Origin: Mixophyes australis
Taxonomy: Eukaryota; Chordata; Amphibia; Anura; Limnodynastidae
Assembly: GCA_036250195.1 (NCBI GenBank)
Contig: JAVHZZ010000002.1
Location: forward strand, 273,858,960-273,922,959
Reading direction: 5' to 3'
DNA: 64,000 bases
Within the stretch, counting starts at the first letter, position 1. Each line of letters begins with the position of its first letter. Below the pieces are notes generated by a model that was given only the letters and a program-made list of their open reading frames with translations, was not told the origin of the DNA and did no database searches. A program made the translations under genes and the position numbers. Shown piece by piece: positions 57,495 to 64,000 of this stretch.

Positions 57495-59115
57495 TGGGTG
57501 CTAAGCATACGCTAGAGATGGCCAGTGTACTGCCTAAGGAAGGGCCTATTGGTTCAGCGAGGTTTCTCATGTGTAAGAAATATGGTGCATACGCAACTAT
57601 GTATTGTGGCATGTGGGTCAAGATCACCAAAGATTGTGATAGGCCTTTCCCAACAATAAGGAGTTTTAATGCAGAGGTACTAAATACTGTAAAAGATAAA
57701 GTATGGTTGATTAAGTCAACGAAAGTGAGGAATAAACAATGATTGTTTAAAATTGTGGCAAATGGAAGGCAACACGTGGCAGAGCAGCGAATGCACTGCG
57801 GAAGTAGGCGTGGCGAAAAGCGCGCGCACGGCGAAAATAGCCGTTGAGAAGCTTGGCGAACTCAGCACAAGCGCGCCCCCGCCACCTTATGTGGCGGGAG
57901 GGGTAAGTACAGCCGTTATTAAAACTGAAAAAAGAGAAATTGCTAAGTTATAACCTGTCTTAAGCCAGTTTAAAACCAGTGTATCAGAAGATGAAGATGA
58001 ACCCACTGTGATTTCGGCCATTGCTCATGCTGTTAATATGCTAGAGGTTCAGCGTAAGTATGGGAAAGGAGCAATGGCTGAGATAGGTGAGAGTAGTGTG
58101 ATCACTAGGAGTGACAGCAGTCTAAATATTGAAACAGCAAATCCTGTAGTGTCTTCTGAAGACAGTGAACCAGTGGGTGCGTATCCAGTCTGCACAATAT
58201 CAGTTCCCAATGGGAAGGCGGACAAGGATTGTGTAGTTCCTTTAAAGAATGTTACAATGCATTGTCCCTGGACTAGATCAGAATTACATTCCATTATGAC
58301 TGAATTCTCAGATCCTAGAAAAGTGTTGGCAAAGTGTCAGAAATTTGTTAAAGACTTAGGAAATGCACATGAACCAACCAATAAGGATTAACATGTAGTG
58401 TTGAGTGCGTGTCTTCCTCCCAATACTGACATACAAAAATTTATCAAACATTGTTTGTTGGATGAAGATGACACCTTGACTGATGAGATTAACCAAGAGA
58501 ATATAGAACAAATTGTCAAACATTTAGCCATCTATTTTCCAGTAGTGGTAAATTGGAGATTTTCACCATAAAACAAAAGGATAGTGAAACAGCCTCAGAT
58601 TACTTTGCTAGAGCTATAGCAGCGATAACACGGTTCACTCGGATATCCAACACAGGTGAGGACCCACATCACAGAGAGGTAGCTGTAGGAGTATTAATGG
58701 ATGGCCTTAGAGAAAATTTAAAGACAAGAGTACAGACCACATTACCTAATTGGAGAGGCATCACAGTAGATTTTCTTAGGGAGTCTGCTGTGGAGCATGA
58801 CAATAACCTCTTTATAAAAAAGGAAGAGAAAAGTGATAGGTTAATGAGGGTAAGTATACAGGCTTTAGAGGGAGTGCATACACGACCACCAGCATACAAC
58901 CCACATAATAAGAAATATAGAATAATCAGGTGTTTCAAGTGTAATGAAGAAGGCCATTTCGCAAAAGAGAGTGTAAAAAAGAAAGACAGTATACACATAC
59001 GGGTGGGTCACGTAGATATCCTTCAATGGGGAATTTTCATAGATTAGAAGACTCACATCTACCCGCGTATATTATAGCAGCAAATGCTGCGCGGGAAAAA
59101 GATAGTCAGCGCTAG
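57495..59115 (+). pseudogene. gag: ERV copy 2 gag
   Basis: Gag would form the particle. It starts 'MGAKHT', whose glycine at position 2 suits myristoylation. TGA at 57740-57742 breaks the matrix region. A 'PPPPY' late-domain motif is at about 57876-57890. Capsid pieces follow at 58008-58391 and 58553 onward; a stop at 58389-58391 and a shift separate them. One CCHC knuckle begins 'CFKCNEEGHF' at 58930; a 2-base 'ag' duplication near 58968 destroys its last cysteine and shifts the frame. The shifted frame ends at TAG 59113-59115, which is in frame with pro-pol. Several lesions make it nonfunctional. Confidence 0.85.
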
Positions 59116-59118
59116 GGG
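59113..59118 (+). promoter_or_regulatory. Gag-Pol in-frame amber junction
   Basis: TAG followed by GGG separates the end of gag from protease in the same frame. In gammaretroviruses such an amber codon is read through to make Gag-Pol. The usual downstream pseudoknot was not verified. Confidence 0.6.
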
Positions 59119-61169
59119 TCAGGTCATACCTGTAGTCTACAGCCAGTGAGGTTAACTGAGAGTCAGATAGAAGAACCAACAATGATAGTTGACATAGCTG
59201 GTAGGAAGCAAACTTTTCTTGTAGATACAGGGGCGGCCCGATCTGTGATAACCTCTCCTTTCAATCTACAGGTGACCAGTAAAACTGTTCCAGCTATGGG
59301 GGTAACGGGAAGAGTGTTGCATTATCCACTATCGGGCCCCTGCATACCAAGCATTCATTTCTCTTGGTTGCGGCGTGTCATATACTGTACTCCAGATGGT
59401 GTGTTCTTAGATATACCGGAGGAAGTCGCACATGAGGTACAGGATATATTGGACACCCCTCAAAGGTTAATGTTACACTCTCCTGTTATAGAACAAAGTC
59501 CATCTCAAGTAAAGGGGATGTTGCTGGAAATACCAGGTTCACTATGGACCAGAGATGGACAGGACACTGGACTGATGGCAAACGTAGCCCCTGTCATGGT
59601 CAATCTAAAAAGTGGTAGTCTAGCTCCAAAAATCCCACAGTATCCATTAAAACCGGAGGTGGAACTAGGGGTATATCCTGTTATTGAGAGGCTGTTACAA
59701 CAAGGGATTTTAATTTGTACAGCCAGTACAGCAAATAGTCCCATTTTCCTTGTGAAGAAGAGTGGGGGGAGGGGCTATAGATTAGTCCAGGACTTAAGGG
59801 GAATTAATAAAGTTGTTGAGAGCCAATTCCCCATAGTGCCGAATCCAGCTGTCATCCTCATGCAGATTCCACCGTCTGCTAGTCACTTTACTGTCATTGA
59901 TCTATGTTCTGCTTTCTTCTCAGTCCCTCTTCACCCTGACTGCCAATACCTTTTTGCATTCTCCTACCGGGGAGTACAATACACATGGACCAGACTGCCC
60001 CAGGGGTTCATTGACAGCCCCAGCATTTTCTCCCAAGCCTTACATGACTGTTTGCAATCCTTTCAACCCCACAATGGGTCTGTTCTAATTCAATATGTGG
60101 ACGATTTGTGCTTTGATTCTTTTATGTCATGTTTACATGATACTAAATTGTTGTTGCTCCATCTCTCACAAACAGGGCACAAGGTGACAAAGGGCAAATT
60201 ACAGCCATGTCAGCTTAAGGTCAAATACTTAGGACACTGCCTCACTAAGGGGCTAAGACACCTGACAATCGACAGGATTGAGGCTATACAACACATGACT
60301 CTGCCGCAGAGCCAGAAGCAGATTCGTACCTTCCTGGGGATGTGTGGATATGTAGATCCTGGATCCCAGATTTTTCTAATCTGGCATTACCATTGCAGGA
60401 GCTAGTCTCTTCATCAAAACCAGAACGTGTTGTACACACAGAAGAGTCAGAGCAAGCATTCTTTAACCTTAAAGATAGTCTGACTAAAGCACCTGCATTG
60501 GGAATATCTGATTACGAAAAGCCTTTTGAGCTATACTGTATGGAAGCTGATGGTTGTGCAGCAGGTGTCCTCACACAGAAACATGGTGACGTTAGCAGAC
60601 CGGTAGCATACTACAGTGCACAATTGGACAATGTGGCAAGATCACTCCCAACATGTCTCAGAAGTGTAGCAGCAACTGCTCTTCTGGTAAGTAAGAGCGA
60701 GGACGTAGTATTGGGACATAATTCAACTGTCTATAAACCCCATGCTGTATCAGCTCTGTTAAATTCAGCCCAAACCAGACATGTTTCTTCAGCTAGATTC
60801 ACTAAGCGGGAACTAGCCCTGATGGCACCCTCAAACATCACCATCAAACGATGTAGCACCTTAAATCCAGCTACATACCTTCCATATGTGTCTCTAGAGA
60901 CACAAAGGGTGGGAGGTGAGGAGACCCTGGTCGATGATGAGTTAGGCAAGAGTACTGACACGCATGACTGTATGGAACACCTGAATCAGACCTTTACTGC
61001 AAGGCCCGACATACGTGACAGCCCCTTAGAAAGTGTAGATTTTACGTTCTATACAGACGGGAGTTGTCATAGACAGACAGAGACGGGAGAGCTATGTACT
61101 GGTTACGCTGTTGTAGACGATCAGGATGTGGTAGAAGCTGAACCCTGTGGCCCACCTCACTCAGCCTAG
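59116..61169 (+). pseudogene. pol: ERV copy 2 protease, reverse transcriptase and RNase H
   Basis: Protease has 'LVDTGAARS' at about 59218-59244. RT has 'LVQDLRGIN', 'VIDLCSAFF', 'LPQGFIDSP' and the active site 'YVDDL' at 60094-60108. The frame ends at 60405 and the connection continues in another frame from 60342, so there is a frameshift near 60350. RNase H has 'FYTDGSCH' near 61048. A TAG at 61167-61169 and a further shift in 61170-61320 precede integrase. YVDDL and a single knuckle are typical of class I retroviruses. Confidence 0.9.
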
Positions 61170-61322
61170 GTGGCGGAACTAGTAGCATTAAGGAGAGCGT
61201 GTGAATTGGCAGAGGGTAAATCAGCCAATATATATACTGACTCTAGGTACGCCTTTGGGGTAGTGCACGATTTTGGGGCCCTTTGGCGTCTTTGAAACTA
61301 TACGACAGAAGCAGGTACGCCA

Positions 61323-62716
61323 GTGGCACACACACAACACATAAAAGGTATTCTGACAGCGATACAGTTACCCAGAACAGTAGCCGTCATAAAGTGCAAA
61401 GCCCATACCTTTGAAGAAGACCCAGTGTCACTGGGCAATAACAGGGCAGACGAAGCTGCTAAATGGGCAGCAGGGCAACCTATGACTGTATCGACCGAGA
61501 CTATGATGATTTTTAAGACATTAGACATGCAGAAATTAATTGGAATGCAAGATTTGTGTTCCCTGCAGGAAAAGGTGGTCTGGAAGGCGAAGGGATGTGG
61601 TCAAGAATCCTCAGGACTCTGGAGGGATGGACAAGGTAAGCCTGTAGCTCCCCGAACGTACTATCCAAGCCTGGCTGAAGCAGCACACGGTCTGACTCAC
61701 CTGGGTAAAGAAGGTATGTGCAAACTGGTGAGAGCATACTGGTGTGCTCCCGGATTTTTTCTCTCAGGCTGGTAAGAAGGCAATTTCATGTCTTACTTGT
61801 TTGAGGAAAAATGTTGGGAAAACTATTCCAACTGAGCCATCCCACATCCCTCCTACAGACGGACCTTTTCAGGTAATACAAATTGACTATATCCAACTAC
61901 CACCGAGCAGGAATTTAAAGTATGTGTTAGTGTGTATTGATGTGTTTTCCGGTTGGGTAGAAGCACATCCGGCAGCCACTAATACTGCTATGTTCACTGC
62001 AAAGAAAATTGTACAAGATTTTGTATGTAGGTTCAGTATCCCAAGAATCATTGAAAGTGATAGGGGTACCCACTTTACTGGTGATATCTTCCAAAATATG
62101 TGTAAACTCATGGGAATCGGTAGCAGACTTCACACCCCTTACCGACCACAAGCCAGTGGTAAGGTGGAGAGAGTAAATGGTACTATAAAGAACAAGCTTG
62201 GTAAGGTAATGGCTGAAACTGGGTTGGCATGGCCTGAGGCTTTGCCATTGGTCCTCCATAGCATTCGGACCACTCCTAGACCTCCTCTTAATCTGTCCCC
62301 CTTTGAGATACTGTTCGGACGACAACCTCATTTGATCGTGAGTCCACAAGACGATTTGAAGTGTAATAATGAAGTCACTGTACAATATCTTATAAGAATG
62401 AGTAGACAGCTAAAGCAACAACAACAAAAATTAAAAATGCTTGTCACCTGGTATGCCAGAAACGAACTGTCATGATGTTTAACCTGGAGACTATGTTATG
62501 ATCCGCAATTTCTTACGTTCAGGTTGTTTAACAGACCGTTGAGAAGGCCCGTTCCAAGTGCTGCTGACCAGTACTACATCACTGAAAGTTGCAGAGAGAG
62601 ACACTTGGGTCCATTCCACCCACTGCAGGAGAGTCCCTAACCCGGAGAAAGCGCAAGATAAAACTGAGACCGACGACATAGATCTGTCACTTGTGAGTCT
62701 GTTCCAGGAGACCTAA
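61323..62716 (+). pseudogene. pol: ERV copy 2 integrase
   Basis: The end of RNase H and the integrase zinc domain lie in 61323-61775, with a frameshift near 61755. The core lies in 61744-62475: D in 'QIDYIQL', D in 'ESDRGTHFTG' and E in 'SGKVERVNG'. A stop at 62473-62475 and a shift precede the C-terminal part to about 62716. This is the uninterrupted site that defines the Harbinger insertion in copy 1. Confidence 0.9.
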
Positions 62717-62773
62717 AGCCTGCAGTCGAGACACCTGAACCAGAGACGTTGCCTCAGATCTATCTGTCCAGCG

Positions 62774-64000
62774 ATGGAGTGGCGGTTTTTGTTTTTCTTT
62801 TGTTCCAGGATTTTCCTTGTTTTTACTTTTTCTAGGACATTCTATTTTTTTGAAGGAGGATGGAGGACGGAGGAGGGTTCTGGTAGTGATGCGGATGAGA
62901 TGGAGGCAGAGGAAAAGTTATTAGAATACTCAGAGCAGCCCATCATCAAGCTTGGGCCGGGGGTTATGAAAAGGTCTGCTAGCTCAGGAACTCGGAGACA
63001 GTGTGAGGGGCTATTGTCTGATGAGTATTGCATCTGCAAGTTCTGTGACTCCCTAGTTGAAGAGAGATGCATACAGCGATGCCAGTCCACCGATAATCTG
63101 AATATGGGCGGGCATCCTTTGGAGGATTATCACTCCCTGGTGGGTAAGGTGCTAAACCAAACCGAGTGCTGGGTGTGCTCTCAAGTGCCGCAGGGGAAGC
63201 ATAATATAGGACTAGTGCCATTCCCTCTAAACATTTCCGAAGTGCTCGAATTGAGGGGTGGGAGGCCCATAGACGGGAGGTACAATAACACTAGGTCCCC
63301 TATTCTGATGCTTCGACAATACTCCGTAGACAGATCTTTGCTGTACCTAAATATATCTCATGCAAAGCGTCTGGAGAATTAGGAGGCTGACCTATCAGAT
63401 CAGACAATGGCTCGCCACGCTCATGTTGGAGGGAGACTTACAAAATCACCCATAGGCAGGAATGTTGATGGAAGTTATAAGTTAGGGCGTATAACCAAAC
63501 ATAAGAAAATGTCCATTGGTAAAGTCTCTATAGATAATTGTGAGAATGTCATCCATGCTGACACTTGTCTTGAGCAAATGAAGACTCTAGGCATGGGTAG
63601 TTTCGTCAAAACTCTGTGCGATATAATTAATGGGCATACTGTTCCTAATATACTCCCTGATGATGTGTACTTTGTTAGTTGGAGGAAAGCTTATTCCTGG
63701 GTAACTCCGAGTTCCAAGGGTTTGTGTTTCTTAGCTAAATTGGTTCCTGAAATCATGACTGTTACTCATGAAGAAATGGTTGATATTCACAAGACTACAT
63801 CACCACCATACATACACACACAGTATGAACACCGTGGCAAGAGAAATATGATTCCTGGTGAGGAACCCATAGCTACAAACTTGATTAGTGAAACCGCTGG
63901 TTTTCAAGTTATGGTTGCTCTAGAGCTCACCAGGACTGCTCGGGGAACATTAAACTTTAAATATATCCAAGACCTAGCTAAATTTATAGATAATATCACC
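62774..64000 (+). pseudogene. env: ERV copy 2 envelope, cut by window end
   Basis: It aligns with 12013-13240 of copy 1 without net length change up to the first few hundred bases. The signal sequence and 'CWVC' are kept. The frame is open through the site of copy 1's stop but ends at TAG 63380-63382, where copy 1 has TGG. A 6-base difference near 63712 and other changes follow. The transmembrane part is outside the window. Confidence 0.87.

Overview
This window is vertebrate nuclear DNA built almost entirely of transposable elements and the tandem repeats they carry. No host gene, tRNA or rRNA was recognised. The mixture (class I endogenous retrovirus with env, chromodomain Ty3/gypsy element, Penelope-like element with a hammerhead ribozyme, L2-like LINEs whose 3' ends read 'atttatatagcgcc', two-gene PIF/Harbinger elements, BED-finger hAT elements) fits an anuran amphibian best. 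That assignment is inference from repeat families, not from a host gene.

Layout. Positions 1-14666 are the 3' part of an endogenous retrovirus (ERV copy 1: integrase, env, 3' LTR). Its integrase gene is split by a PIF/Harbinger transposon (415-11165, TSD TTA). An intron of that transposon's transposase is in turn split by a 6.6-kb hAT transposon (1838-8397, 8-bp TSD ATATAGTA) that carries an 18-copy 100-bp satellite and a second 100/104-bp satellite. From 14.7 to 29.8 kb lie an L2 3' fragment, a Penelope fragment with a hammerhead ribozyme, a minus-strand L2 copy with the polymerase motif deleted, a solo LTR, a Penelope RT/GIY-YIG pseudogene interrupted by an almost intact young gypsy element (18089-23641, LTRs differing by one base, TSD ACGTA), and a long plus-strand L2 copy.

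Positions 29.8-42.5 kb hold a different Harbinger family: a plus-strand multi-exon accessory gene (decayed) and a convergent minus-strand transposase that reads open through a clean intron, with D, D and E all present. It is interrupted by a 5.3-kb repeat with ~0.7-kb inverted arms that encloses a 45-bp and a ~49-bp minisatellite. Positions 42.9-50 kb hold a third L2 copy, a palindromic MITE and a hAT-like element (TSD CTTTAGTG) filled with ~190 copies of a 20-bp purine-rich minisatellite. Positions 52.2-55.5 kb are a deleted relative of the first Harbinger element containing a solo LTR. From about 57.2 kb to the end is ERV copy 2 (gag, pro, pol, start of env).

How it works together. Most genes here are broken: single nonsense codons, 1-2 nt frameshifts and internal deletions, many of the nonsense codons looking like C-to-T changes. 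The candidates for residual activity are the gypsy element (one 1-nt frameshift in pol) and the 417-residue Harbinger transposase. The most unusual shared theme is that three unrelated inverted-repeat elements each carry large, homogeneous internal satellite arrays.
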